Positions 16,391 through 61,100 of a DNA stretch of 64,000 bases are shown here, one piece after another. The notes beneath the pieces are model-generated. The model worked only from the letters and a program-made list of their open reading frames with translations, had not been told where the DNA came from and searched no databases. Source of the stretch: Beaufortia kweichowensis (taxonomy: Eukaryota > Chordata > Actinopteri > Cypriniformes > Gastromyzontidae); NCBI GenBank assembly GCA_019155185.1, contig CM032798.1, positions 852,501 to 916,500 on the forward strand. The letters are read 5' to 3'. How positions within the stretch are numbered: position 1 is the stretch's first letter; each line of letters opens with the position of its first letter. The position numbers and the translations under genes are program-made.

Positions 16391-17224
16391 TAAAATGTAT
16401 GTGTGTGAATGACAGAAGTCTCTGTGGAGTCACAGTGACATCCTCATTATTTTCAATCAAAGATACAGAACATATTAAAGAGAAATGCTAACCTTGCCAA
16501 TGGCACGTCTGTGTTTGTGCGTGCTGAGACAGCTCAGCGTCAGTCACTGAAGCGTGTGGAGAAAGGTCATGACCCCGCTCGGAGGAAGACCGGCTTTGAT
16601 CAGTCTGTAAGTTGCAGCATCATTTTGGCCCACCAGCAATTCAATCTTGATAGGGAATCGCACCAAACTTAATGTTTTGGAAATAAATGGTTCTGTAAAT
16701 GAAAGGCATAAAGCAGCTGTGCAGATGTGGACATCTGTTATAATTGCACATCAAGACTGAATTCATTGTGACACCGTGATAATGTGACATTTACTGGACA
16801 GTTTTATATACAGTGACTTACATTTTGCATCCGATCTCGTCCCAGCAGCTGGAGGGTAAAGTGATCCGATCAAGGGTAACGTGATGATGTCGGGTAGATT
16901 TCTGTTCACGTGTCTCAGTCTGAACAATGCGATCTGATGTATAAACGTGCACCAGCAGTTTTATTTCAGCTGTTTCTTCTGGTTGCGCTGTTTTCATGTG
17001 ATGAGTTTGGATTCTGTATTCTTAAAAAAAAAACATCAACAACAAAACATCAATTTCAAATGTTACAAATGTATCAATTTCAATTAAAGATTACAAATGA
17101 TTCTTAAGTTTGGACGTTACCATGACAACCGGTGTGGCTGTACTTGATTATACTGTAACATACAGGTTGTGTGAATGAAGCCTGAAAATAGAAACACAAG
17201 ATGAAGACATTACAAAATACTATT

Positions 17225-17380
17225 TTCAACACATGGTCGGGTCAAAAAAAAAGGAATCCAACCATTCAATAAGAATTTATTAACCTATACTGGTTTGATT
17301 GGGTCAAATGTTGACATTTTCTAGGTTAATTAAACCCAACCGCTGGGTTTGTCCCTTCTTGACCCAAGCACGGGTTTAAA
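17225..17380. mobile_element. palindromic GGGTCAAA/AACCCAACC MITE-like element
   Basis: Contains GGTCGGGTCAAA, TTGATTGGGTCAAATGTTGA, AATTAAACCCAACCGCTGGG and TTGACCCAAGCACGGGTTT. Alternating GGGTCAA/TTGACCC and AACCC/GGGTT inverted motifs are typical of a very common non-autonomous repeat in cyprinid-type genomes. Confidence 0.65.
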
Positions 17381-18709
17381 ATCAATGCCATTCACTTGCT
17401 TTTCAGTATCTGTTGCGATTTTAATTCTGAATCCTCGTGTATCCTGACAGTGGAAGATTTTTCACTTCAACAACACGTTTGATGATTTCCATACACTTTC
17501 AAGGGAAAAACGTCCATCAGAACGTGTGAAAAATGTAAAGGGAATATAAAAGTGACATAACATTGAGAAGACAAGTAACCGTGGATTTGATTTACAGACA
17601 GAAACTTCATAAAGAACCCTGTTTCTGCTTTCAGTTTTCACCCTCTCTGCATCTTTCATCTGTCTTCAAGCTCAAACTCGCTGCTTTTGCCCAAAATGAA
17701 ATTGATTTGCATAATGAAAGGGGATGAAATTTACTGTATGGCGGGAGAAAAGTGTCATAATAACGGATGTTCACAGAGGGAGGTTGATGGCGGGGTGTGA
17801 AGAGAACAGAGGTGAACGCTGGAAACAATGTAATGTAATTACTCCCCTCGCCTGTAATTCCTACTCGCCTAAACGCGCAGCCGGCGGCCCGACATTATTT
17901 CATTTACGGAGGCCACAAAGGCTCCAGCGAGGTGCTGATGAGTTTTACAACATGACAATTCTCTTCAATCAGAAGGACCGAAAGGCCGATATCACGCTAT
18001 AGCCGACTTTACTAAGCCTCTCGTACCCTTTCCACGCCATCTTGGAGGTATCACCAATTACATTCTCATTATCATGTTAATTCAAGGTTCTCAGCGTTGA
18101 ATCGTGTCTAATTATTCTGTTATTTGTTATATCTCCATTAGAGGAATGTTAAAGTGGGCATAAGAAGCGTTTCATTGAGATGGAAATGACTTTCATCAGA
18201 CAAGAGCGGATAGAAATATTACTGTACCGCTGGAGTATTGTTGGGTAAAAGCTGCTTTTGAAAGGATGAATATTATGTCAGAGGATTTGTCCCAGAGGAC
18301 AGGACACTCGATGTCTCATCCTCACAGTAAAGACTGAACATTTTTAAGCTTTGAAGTCAATCAATATACTGTATTCATACCCGATTCAAGTCGATTTCAA
18401 CTCAAATCTGAAGGTTTGTGAGGATGTCCAGACATAAGACAATATTTTGGTATGATTAAATGTATAAAGAATGGTACAATTCAGCACTATATATTTTATG
18501 ATTCATGTGAAAATCAAAAGTGCAACTGTGATAAATTAAAACACAACAGAAAACAAGTTCACACTAGATTCACACTGCAGAAATTCAGATATGAATCAGA
18601 TTTACTTCTGCATGTGATTTACAGTATGACACGTAAAAAAACCTAAAAGATTTAGTCCACATTTAACTGAGACATGAACAGAGCCGAAAGAACCATAAAC
18701 ATTTCTGTT

Positions 18710-18830
18710 TCTCTTACACAAAAGCTTCTATGTAAAAAATGTTCTTTAGACCATTAAAGATAAGAATTTGAAAAACTTTTGACAGAAAGGTTCTTTAGGA
18801 TACCAAACGTGGTTCTTCACATTGTGACTT
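18710..18830. repeat. short AAAGAACC-type dispersed repeat
   Basis: Contains ATGTTCTTTAGACCATTAAA, GACAGAAAGGTTCTTTAGGA and ACGTGGTTCTTCACATTGTG, matching the copies at 22030, 44985 and 58765. Confidence 0.6.
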
Positions 18831-19135
18831 TTAATTTGATGTGTTTATTATTCTGTGAGTTCACATACTGTACAGCGTTTTGAGATAGAGAGCCGTCTAA
18901 AGAGATTTTCTAGGAACAGCGTGTTTGTATGAGGTTGATTTCTTCTCACTAAAACCATCTAAAGAGCTTTTCTAGGAAAACAGAAAAATCTTGAATTGTA
19001 ACATAAAAAAAGAGAAAAGCACAAGATCTCAGTAAGAGGCGGAAGAATAAAGCTTCATTCTCCTTAGCTCCCCGTCCACCCTTCTGAGGAGAAACATCCT
19101 TTAACAGCTCCTCTCAGATAATGAAAGAGATGAAC

Positions 19136-19311
19136 AACACACACACACACAGTGATGGTCCTGCTCTTCAATAATGCATGAGGGTCGTGTCTTCCCCGCT
19201 GTCACTCGACTTGACAAATGCCAGGGGTGAACGGAGAGGAAAGTGTGAACAAAACACCCTGTCACAGGTACAGACTCTACACGGCATCTTCTCTTTACAC
19301 ACACACACATT
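19136..19311. repeat. two short (CA)n tracts
   Basis: Pure CA runs at about 19136-19151 and 19298-19310, separated by unique sequence. Confidence 0.85.
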
Positions 19312-19504
19312 TATATGCACATTCTTAATGCTGTGCATCTATGAGGAGTAAATAATGAAGAGACGAGGATATAAAGCCTTTAGTCAGAGCGGGCGACATA
19401 TTTAATTTCAACCCAAATGATATTGAGGAAACAGAACTGTCGATTCAATGTTTCAGCAGCTAAACTGACATACAGCTACACACATCTATTCAACACACAA
19501 ACAT

Positions 19505-19850
19505 CTCTTTAATATTTCTCCTAGAAATCAATGTGATTTAATGGAGATCAAACTGTTGTTTAAGTCTCGTGTGTGTCTCAGATATTTCTCTTGAGAAAAC
19601 TCTCTGTCATGAGAGTTTCAGAAGAGATCTCAACAATGACACAAACTCAACTCACATTTATCAAGTCTGACGTCAAAAGTCAATATTATTGAAGACTTTA
19701 ATATGAACTCAAATCCAAATTTTACCTCAACAATCTACATTCATTTACACCTCCATATTCTTCATGGAGTTTAACACTCAACTTGCTTCATTTTTCATTT
19801 CTCCTAGAAGCAATTTTAGGAAAAACTAAGTTGATACTTGAAACACAACC
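19505..19850 (+). mobile_element. MITE-like element, family A, extended copy
   Basis: Starts ATATTTCTCCTAGAAATCAA, includes an internal GTGTCTCAGATATTTCTCTT, then GAAGAGATCTCAACAATGAC, TTTATCAAGTCTGACGTCA and ATCTACATTCATTTACACC, and ends near TTCTCCTAGAAGCAATTTTA. Confidence 0.75.
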
Positions 19851-21769
19851 AAAAAGTCAATTCAGTATTTTATTAAGCTATAGCGGTTCTTGATCCCTTG
19901 ATCTAGTCTCCTCCCAGGTTTCTTCACCCCAGATGAAATATAACATCCTCACTATCTGCAGACTATTAAGGGCACTTGTAAAGCACATCTCTAGAGCTCT
20001 CTCATTGGTTTGCTCCTCACAGCGGCACACTTCAGCATATCTCCATCACTGCCGGTAAAGCAGGAAAAGCTATTATATAGTGTTTATTTTAATTAAAAGC
20101 AGCGTCTGCTGTGGCTCAGTCTTGTGTTATTAGACGTGGATATGATGTGTCAGCGCTCGAGTGCAGATGAGCTGGATTACAGGGATTCACATTCATTTAA
20201 GAACACATGAATTTTCTCTCTCATTGGCTCAGATGAAGGGCTGTATATGTCAGTGACTGGAATACCTGATTGAGAGAAACTTTCTGAAGCCTAAAACTGA
20301 CTAAAAACACAACTTTAATAAACTATTGACAAAAGAGAAACATATTGCTGGTATTAAATCATAAATGCATTCAAAAATCAGCATATACTCACTGTATCAT
20401 ATGAAAATCATACGAGCACAAAGATGTTCAGCAGAATGTGTGAGTCACATCTTTAAACTCTAAAAAGACAAAATAGCATTAAAAATAAACATGTGTATTT
20501 ATTCCAGCTCATCTGAACTAAAGCTTTTGTGTGAAGAACGCACTAATATTTCAATAAAACTGTATTCACCTCTGCTGAAGATCATGACTAATACTTATAA
20601 TTTCCACTGTTTAATGTTTTGATAATATAGACAATATCTAAAGAGAGAAAAAAATTAATCTCTCATATCTAATGCATCAATATCATCTTCATCAAGATTA
20701 AGTCTGTGTAGGACGGAGGGTCCCTGTGATGACTGAGGCCTGTATGAACAAATGTACAAGAGTCTCTGTTGGCACCGAAACATTTAGTTTTATGATTTTG
20801 CAGCGTCTGCATTTCTTTCCACAGATGTGCTTACGTTCCTCCTCCCACCAGACGTTAGTGTGAAGGGAATTCCATTAATCTGATCATAAATCTTGAAGGC
20901 GTTTACTGTAGATGAGATGCTGTGTTTAACAGTGCTGCCTGGACACTTTCTGCCTTCTGTTCTGTTCCACACATTAACTGGAAGTCTGAACGCTAAAGAT
21001 CATAAAAAATACATCAATTTAATTGTACGTTTAGATTCAAGATTCAACACGATGACAACGTTGTATTAACTTATTCATTTTTTCAGTCTCTGAATGCAAA
21101 CAGACAGATTTCTGCAGAATGGTCAAAATGATCTTTATAGGATAATGTTTGTGATTGTGAAAACACCAGAGCGCTGTACTGTAAGTGGCAAACTGATATG
21201 AAAATACATTTGGTGTATATTCGAGTCCTGCTGTTTGTGCGTAAAGTGTGTTATTTACGTCACGCTGGGCTTATTTCACACTTCATCGTGCTCTTCAATC
21301 TCACACAGCACAAAAAAATCATCATCTGTCGATTCGCTCTTAGAAGTGTTTTACGGAAGGATGTTAAACCATCTGTTACCTGCAGCATGAGGTGATGACC
21401 GTCTGAAGGATCTGAATGTTCTTCCTGTGGAGAGAAGGAACTCCATCAGTTACTGATTAATGTGTTCAATCATTTCTGGGGTAAATTGAAGGTTCTGGGT
21501 AAAAGCTGTTTTCCCCTTTAAATTAACTGTAAACATCCACTTAACATGTTTCATGTCATTTGAAGCTCGGGATATAATGAACACTCGTGTCATTTTACAT
21601 TGAATGGATGTTAATAATGGGCTATTTGTGCAATTATTATGGGATGTACACTACAGTACATGCCTTCCATTCATTTACTCAAACACAACCAAATAATTCA
21701 ACTGGTTTTAAGGATTAACCATGCTTTTTAGTTTTAATCATAAATAAACCAAGAATACATTATTTGCTA

Positions 21770-22010
21770 ACTTTTCAGAAAAAACATGAGTTTCACGCTT
21801 TGCACGTGACCACATGTGGACAACATTAATGTGCAAAAACACAACTTTCATCTGAATGTAAATTCTTATCTCAAAAACCCACAGGAATCGTGAAAAATGT
21901 AGTCAAAATTCACAGAAATCACACGTTTTATAGTGTTTTTGTACATGTTAAATTCATGTTGTCCACGTGTGATCACATGTTTTTTGGCTTTCCTGTAATT
22001 GAATGAGATA
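21770..22010. repeat. dispersed repeat, family C
   Basis: Contains GACCACATGTGGACAACATT, TGTTAAATTCATGTTGTCCA and GTGTGATCACATGTTTTTTG in the order seen at 12180-12460. Confidence 0.6.
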
Positions 22011-22029
22011 CACAAATGTATTTCGTGAT

Positions 22030-22200
22030 TCTCTCTTAAAAATAAAGATTCTTCACACTAATGCCATAGAAGAACCATTTTTGGTTCAACAAGGAACTTT
22101 TCACTCAAAGGTTCTTAAAAGACTATTACTTTCCTAACTTTTAATAGTCTAAAGAGCCTTTTTTACTACAAAGAACCTTTTGTAAAACATAGAGCTTCTC
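22030..22200. repeat. AAAGAACC-type dispersed repeat, long copy
   Basis: Contains TCTTAAAAATAAAGATTCTT, ATGCCATAGAAGAACCATTT, TTCACTCAAAGGTTCTTAAA and CTACAAAGAACCTTTTGTAA. It lies next to a SINE-like tail. Confidence 0.65.
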
Positions 22201-22216
22201 TTTGTCTCCTAATATT

Positions 22217-22258
22217 TGTAAGTCGCTTTGGATAAAAGCTAAATGCTAAATGTAAATG
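22217..22258 (+). mobile_element. SINE-like 3' tail
   Basis: Reads GTAAGTCGCTTTGGATAAAA followed by GCTAAATGCTAAATGTAAAT, close to the tail shared by many teleost V-SINE-type elements as I recall it. No head or pol III boxes are recognised upstream, so it is probably truncated. Confidence 0.65.
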
Positions 22259-22378
22259 TTCTCTGGATGTTAAAGGCATCATGAAGCACTTTTTAAGAGT
22301 TTTAAGAGTTCAAATATCTGTAGAATAATAAAACAGAACTGTCTGACTGATCCAGATGTCCACAGTGTTGTAAAAACA

Positions 22379-22416
22379 GCAGCAGCAGCAGTATTATTAT
22401 TATTATTATTATTATT
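22379..22416. repeat. (CAG)4-(TAT)8 compound trinucleotide repeat
   Basis: GCAGCAGCAGCAG directly followed by eight TAT/ATT units. Confidence 0.95.
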
Positions 22417-23544
22417 GACAGTGCAGAATCCAGCCCTAGCTCTGTGCCCTTATTAGTGTGCATGATGTCGTACCCTGAGCGCTGTGCTGTGAGTGTAGAA
22501 GGTGTAAATTGGCTGCTGTATTCTCTCATCTAACTGTGAAGTGGATGTCGCATCAGTTAATTACTGAGAGAAACATCACGGCGGTGCGGCCGGCAACATA
22601 AAAACCCTTCAGAGACTGAACTCATTCACCTTTGACCTGTCAGCTTATATACATACTGAAAGAGAGATATTAAAACCAGACGAGGTCACCGTTTACTGTC
22701 ATTTTACTACGGGTCAGCCGTTTATGACAGCGACAAACAGTGCAGCCAAAAACAATAATTCTAGCATCATTTACTTGCCCTCATGTTGGTATAAACCTGT
22801 TTAATATCATAACAAAATTAAATAAAAAAGTTAAATAGTGGTTATAAAGTTCCTTTAAGGTGATTTTAACCAACAGAAGTCCATTAGTCATCATCACATT
22901 ACACATTACAACTCTGAACTTTAAATGAGGGGTAACTATCCGTCTCATTAAAGCTATTAAATGCTATATAATAATAACAAACTCAAGTGTTTAAACTTAA
23001 AACCAACATCTATTTTTAATTCAGGTCATATCGAGTATCTCGATGAAGGATTTTATTCTTCTATGAAAGCGCAGGAGTGGATATCTCAGCTGATAATTGT
23101 TGGCAAACAAATCCTGATCAAGTAAACAAACTTGAGTATTTTTCTCGTAACGAACGCAAACACAGAACTGTTTCCACTGCAGATTATATATCATATTGAC
23201 ATTTCCCATCTTAAACAAAGATAACAGTGTTTGTTTCTGAGACAATCATTCAGAATTTCATCTCAGTCCAGAGACGCTGATGTTTTTCTCTGTCACCGTG
23301 TCATGTAAACGTCAATATATTCACATACAATCCATTTCGGTCTGAATGAACGATCGATCAATTATAGAAATCAGTCTGAATCTGACGGGTACCCAGTTTA
23401 AGTGTGATGTGAATTATCTCAACATATTCAGAGGATAGTTTTGTTTTTTGCTCATGTCAGGAGGTCAGTCAATTTCAACACAAATGTGTTTCCTTATTCA
23501 TAAAATACATAAACATAAACTTAAGCACAAATTAGTCAACTGTT

Positions 23545-23812
23545 AATGTGCGGTAAGAATATTACAGTATTACATGACATGTTTTTCACCATGGGATTCA
23601 CGCAAACACGCTCTAAAATTTCTGTATTTGCACACTGAAAATATATGTTGTCCACATGTAAAAAAAAAACAGGTGTAAATTATGTCGTTTTACTGTAATG
23701 AACATATCAGAAGAAACATTTCAAATTCTCCATTTGTTCTCTATTTAATTTTATAAATATAATATATAATCCGCTAAATGAATAAATGTAAATAAATGTA
23801 AATTTAATTTTA
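23545..23812. repeat. family C repeat followed by a SINE-like tail remnant
   Basis: 23545-23705 has ATATGTTGTCCACATGTAAA and a GTAATGAACATATC end. At 23770-23812, CCGCTAAATGAATAAATG then TAAATAAATGTAAA resembles the terminal part of the SINE tail seen at 22217. Confidence 0.5.
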
Positions 23813-25983
23813 TCACTTTCAAGAAGAAACAGTTTTGGTACCTGGTAGACCTGATCACATCTTCAGACATTCTTGAGAAACGAGAAATAGTCCTCATTTG
23901 TTTCCTTCCTTTAATCTTTGTGCTGTCTGGGAAAACAAATTGAGATATTAAAGAGATCTCATTTGTGAGTACTGACACCAGACATTGAGTTCTTTCCCTG
24001 AAAAACACACATGTAGTTGTTACAAGAGAGTCCAATAAATACACATTGTAATTGTGATGTTACTTTGGGGAAATTTGGATACTAAAGGGAATGAAGCATG
24101 ATTTTTACATGTAAAAAATGAAATTGCCTGTGAGCGATACTCACTATTTTTTTGGATTTCTCATTTCTCACAGCATTAGTCAGCGACGGCCATCCCTCAT
24201 GACATTTGCTTGATGAGGATTTCATTACGGCTCCGGGGCTTCAGCATTCCTGTAATACCGTAATGATCCCGCATGGATGTCTGTCAATGATGATCAGGGT
24301 CAAAGCACACGTAATTCCATTCTGTCATTTCTGTTAGCTTTTAATAAAACATAAGCAGAGAAATGAATCATCTGCATCACGAGTCCGTCTTTGGCCTCTT
24401 TTAGCCGTTCTTTTAGCCGTAATTGTTGGTTGTTTTGATGTCATGTTTATCTGTTTGATTCAGGGTATCGGCTCTGTGTCGTAGCGTCTGTCTTGCTCCG
24501 GGTGGTCCGTGATGTTTTATACACCGCAATGAAAGCTCATCTATCAAAAGCGGCGCTGGCGTAGAGGAAAGTAAAAACAAGCAGCAATAAAATGAGAACA
24601 TCTGCTGCTACATTCATCGCGTGTTCATGCAAAATCCTCACATTCGACATCATGTTCAGTTTATAGCAGCTGTGATGCTCGTATTTCATCACGCCATCAA
24701 AAGAAAATACAAAGAGTTTATAGGCATAAAATATTTTATATAATGAACAGAAATTATATACACAAAACTGAACTTTACATTGATTTCCTGTATAAAATGA
24801 TGCTTGTTTTTAAGGACAATTAAAATGTTTTGCATAACTTTCTCTGAACAATAAACATTTATTATTAAAGCAGCAGGCCATTCTTTTGCCATCTCTGTTT
24901 GAAACATAAATTCCAAGTTATTTACATACTTTTCTTCATGTTCTTCATCTTGAAGACAAATGATGTCAAACTCACAAATCATCTTTATATACAGACAAAT
25001 CATTTTTATAAGCTTAACTCTGTGAATCAGTGTAAGGGAAGGCCAAACTTTTTAAAACAGATATTTTATGGACAAAATAATATGAATATGTAATATGAAT
25101 GGCCCTAAAATTAGACTTTATTTTCTTTATGCAATCTAATGTTGTATCTGTCTGCAGAGAAGAAACTATCCAAAAAGTCGCCACAAGAAGAATGTAGAAA
25201 AACCGTAAATATTTATTGTTGTTTTTTAGCCATACATCTGCATTTTTTGGGTTGATATTTGAGGGTTCGGTTCAGGAAAAAACCGACCACGACACCCGTC
25301 TAAAAACAAACACTGCAGTTTATCAGCCCAAACCAACACAGAACAAACTCAACAGAACCATCAAATCATCCAATGAAAGCAAGCTGGAGATGTCCTGCAC
25401 GCACACGATAAACACGTCGAGCTCGAGATATCTAAAACAAAAAAACAATCCTTAGACAGGCACGTTTGTTGTTTCTCGTGCACCGCTGTCTTTCAATATT
25501 CATCTTAAAAGAAAAAGTCTATGTCAAAAGCAACATACATAAGTGATCATAATTGATCTTGATCATTAGTTTAAAAACAACACACAAAATGTATGACAAG
25601 ACAAAATCACATCTCACAAACCATGACAAGAACACGTCTCGGTCACAGTTCACTCCAAAATCTAAAGAATAAAGTCAATTACATTCTGTTTTTAAAACTA
25701 TTATAATGTTTTGCACATTGCCTTTTCATGACAATTAAACGCATTTTAAAACTAAATATTTTACTAGAATGTGAAAAAATTATGTTACATAAAAAATGTT
25801 TATAAATCTTTGTTGTACTGACTGTAATTTATTGTGTTATTTTTTTACTCCATTAAAGTGAAAATAACTTTTACAGTCCTGAGAATCATTTGAGAGATTA
25901 TAATAACACGTTATCCTTTTGAGATGTAAATGTGCTTAAGTGTCATGAAATGTCAGAATGCATTTTCTCTTTGCAAAACAAAC

Positions 25984-26777
25984 TTTATTCTTTTGACTTT
26001 CATGTGGAACGTGACCCGGACATGTTTTCGTGAGATTCAACCCTACAGCCATCACTTTTCTCAGCCAGTATCAGTTTGTATTTTACAAAAGAGTTCCTAA
26101 AAAATAAATACAAATATTTTCAAGACTGGTTTACTTGAACGTGTCACCATTAGTTTGTAAACGTCCACCCAACCCTTCGTTTTCACCTACAGATCCCATA
26201 ATGTTTATCTGTCACCATGACCACTTTAACATCATCAAAGTCATGTCCGTTTAGATGTCATTTCAGTGCCAGAATGAATAAATAAATAAATAGAAAGCAA
26301 TAAATACATAAATATCATTTTCCTTCGTTTGTTTGTTGGTGTTTCTTTAAATAAATACATATTTATTCAGAGACTTGTTTGTCGTTTGTTGTGTTCGTCC
26401 TTTAGCCGGTCAAAGTCTTTTGTCTTCACAGATGGTGAAATAAAAGTACAGAAAAGTCTGAATAAGGAAACAGTGAGTATTTGCTGGGGTGCATATGGCA
26501 CGGCCTCGGTTTCTCTCACGCTGGCTGACAGGTGAGATGATGTTGGAGGTTTGCCCAGCGCCTTGGCCCATCTCCGCTCGCTCTCCTGCACTTTTCTACA
26601 TAACGAAAAGTCACTTTTTAAAGTGTTTTGGGTGACATTAAAACTCTCCGGATTCACTGCCTTCCGCAAATGTCACAGCGCAGCTTTGGGCAAGAACAGC
26701 AGGAAGGAAACGGCCCCCGAGAGAGGGAGTTCAGTGAGAACGAGAGGAAAGCGACAGGATGGAGGAGGAGGACGATG
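25984..26777 (-). other. cdh22: Probable 3'UTR of the cadherin gene, end not fixed
   Basis: This is the non-coding sequence following the TAG stop in the sense direction. Sense AATAAA hexamers occur at 26362-26367 and 25984-25989; others lie further on (25828-25833, 25212-25217). None has a clear GT-rich downstream element that singles it out. The 25984 site, in the context AAGAATAAAGTTTGTTTTG, looks the most like a normal poly(A) signal, which would give a 3'UTR of roughly 0.8 kb. RNA data would decide this. Confidence 0.3.
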
Positions 26778-58109
<31,332 letters not shown>

Positions 58110-61100
58110 CTGTGGAGAAAACACACATCACTAACGTTAGTCTGACGTTCATGATGTCAACGTTTTATTCAGTCTAGTTATAAAAGCATTTAAAGTGCAT
58201 TTAGCTCTTTCAGTAAATTTATTCAAGACTCCCTCCGGCTCTCAATGCAAAGCACATATTTACATTTAGTCACACGTTTTAACTAAAGCAAATCTCACAG
58301 CCTGTGAAGCTTAATGGACTTTATTCCTGAGGAAGTAACATCAAGAAAATCATGGAGGACGACACAGGAGCGAGAAGGACAGAGAAAGAGTCCCTTACAA
58401 AAATGAACCATTGTTTTACTTAAGAAAAAAGAAAAAAACTAGTTAAATGATGATAACCACAACTTAACCATAATTTAACCATGATATTTACAGTAAAACT
58501 GCAGATATAGATTACTCTAGATTCATTATTATAATAAAACCATGGTTCATTTTCAGAGCCGTCACCCAAAAATACAAACCACCATTAATTATTCACCCTT
58601 AGAAGTCTCTCATCTTTTAAAAGATTTTGTAATAATATTGAGCTTACATAACACTGAGAGAACAACACAAGTCATATGATGAGGTGTCTTAAGACTTCAG
58701 GAGATGAAATATATAACAAATGAAGGTGCTTCATCACATCCATGATACACTTTGGCTGTGTGATTCCATAAAGAACCCATTCACAGAAACCGTCTTGCAC
58801 AAAATGTTCTTTAGACTATAGAAAGTAATACAACATTTGACAAAAAGATTCTTTGCAGAACCAGAAATGGTTCTTCTACGGCATTGACTGTGAAGAACCT
58901 TTTGTAGCACATTTACTCTTAATATAAAAATAAAGAAAAGGTTTTTCACAGCAATGCCATATACTGTAAGAAGCCGTTTTGATTCCCCAGAAATGGTCTT
59001 TGGATGTTGAAGGTTCTGAAGCACCGTTATGTTTAACAGTGTACGTCACAAGAGTTTAATGGGGAATCTTTTAACCTTTCTGGAGATTGACAGATGTGCT
59101 CACAAAAGTCATTGTAATGAATAGAACTACAGCATGTCGGGAGTTAATAATGGCAGAACTCCCTGAGGAATCATGTTATCATTACATTAACCATGGCTTT
59201 TCAGTGGACTGATTATCATGTGTATAACTGTAGTTTACTACAAATATAATGTTTACTATAGTAAACTCAAGGTAAATGTTGATAAAGGGCTGTCTCTTTA
59301 AGATCTGGAGAGCGTTAGTGGTCACAGGAGTACACCTCAGTCCTCTTCTCCGGGTTCATTGGTCTGCAGGTAATTGGTGACAGCTGCTGGTGTCCGCTAA
59401 AGGTCACGACAGGAGTGTCTCACAGAGACTGTCAGTGTCCCGCTCGCTCACATCACGCCTCTATGATAATGAGCTTCATTAACAGGACGTGTCAGAATCT
59501 TGTTTGTGCTGTGTCACAGAAGACCCATCCCACGGGAGATAACACAAAAGGACAATGCTTTATCATTAAACTTCATCGCTTTTGCCAAAAGCCAAACATC
59601 CGAATCTGTCTGAAAGATTTTGCTCTCTCTCTCTCTCACCCACGATTTCACCGCAAACAGTCTTCTACATTTAGCTATTTTCGTTTTTTTGGAGTTGGTC
59701 TAATGGAGATGTTGAGATTTACTTCTCAGTCTATTCAACAGTAAAACAAAATAACTGCAAACCATTTTCCTAAATGAACCTCTTTTATGTTCTCACACAC
59801 ATCTCCGAAAGATCACGCACGTCTAGCTCGCTCGAGGAAAACTTTAAAAACTGTCTGGCTTGCATTAAAACCAAGATATATAATATAATATTGCGTTTTT
59901 CTTTTGCACCGCTAGCTGACCGGGAGGTAAAGTCATTTCTTTCATGGGATTACTTGCTTATCTTAATTTTTCACAGGTGATAATCAGCCCGAAGCCGTCC
60001 GACGGCCTTCCAGACTCCAGTGAAAAACTATATAAATGCAAATGTTTCTTTATTGTGTTTATACTCAAACTATCATCTTATTAATGCACAGGCTCACATT
60101 CACTGAGAGGTCATTAGAGCTCCTGAATGCTTTAGGTCTCACGGCGACTCGTGGGAATGAATAAAAGAAACGCACTTCAGATGGGAGAGATAGACAGCGG
60201 ACACATCAAATGATGAAAACAAAAGCATAATCATACTGCAGTATCATCTGCTTTTATAAATATGCATCAAAGTAGTCTTTCTTTTTTTAATTACTTTTAA
60301 TTTTACTCTACCATGTAAATACCACAGTACACGAATATGGTAAATAATCAGTATGATACTATAGTTTTGTAAGGATGTGGTGAAAACCAAAGTAAACCAC
60401 AGTCATCTGCAGTGTGCAAATACTGTTTCAGCAGTAGATGTTTTCAGAATTTGATTCAGCATCTCACAGATATAACCCATATCAGACAGTCAAAAAAACA
60501 TTTTTTGTTTGCTTTTACATTACTTATAAAAATATAAAAATATATGTTAAGGTTATTCTCTCTGGAGCGTTCAGTCTTTGACATCACCTACATTTTCTAG
60601 TAAAATGAAAGATATATATATAAAACATGGAGTTATTATCAGATGGATCAGATCATTTAACAACAAATGTTTATGTTCACAAAGTGAGATATGATGAAAA
60701 CCTTTAAAGACCTTGAATGTTTGAGACATATGAAGAAAAACATATGAGCTTATTGAGGACTTTACATTAGAAGAAACATCTGAGAAAAAGCTATATTTGA
60801 TCAAATCTTTCAGTCTCATTAATGTCTAACACTTGCAGAAAACACACATGAATTTCACATGATAAGATCATAGTCAAAACGTTCTCAAAGCATCAACAGT
60901 TGGGATTTTGCTAATCTTATTTATAATACTCATCTACAGTATACTGTATGCTCGTGTTTAATGATTTATTGAGAATTAAATAATTCTTTGTGATATGCAT
61001 GTGTTCAAAATAAAATCTTTACACCGTATCATAAACTGAAACTGTTAGACAGTCATGAATATTTACAGCTCTCACCCGCAGAGATGTCTTTAATTTAAAC

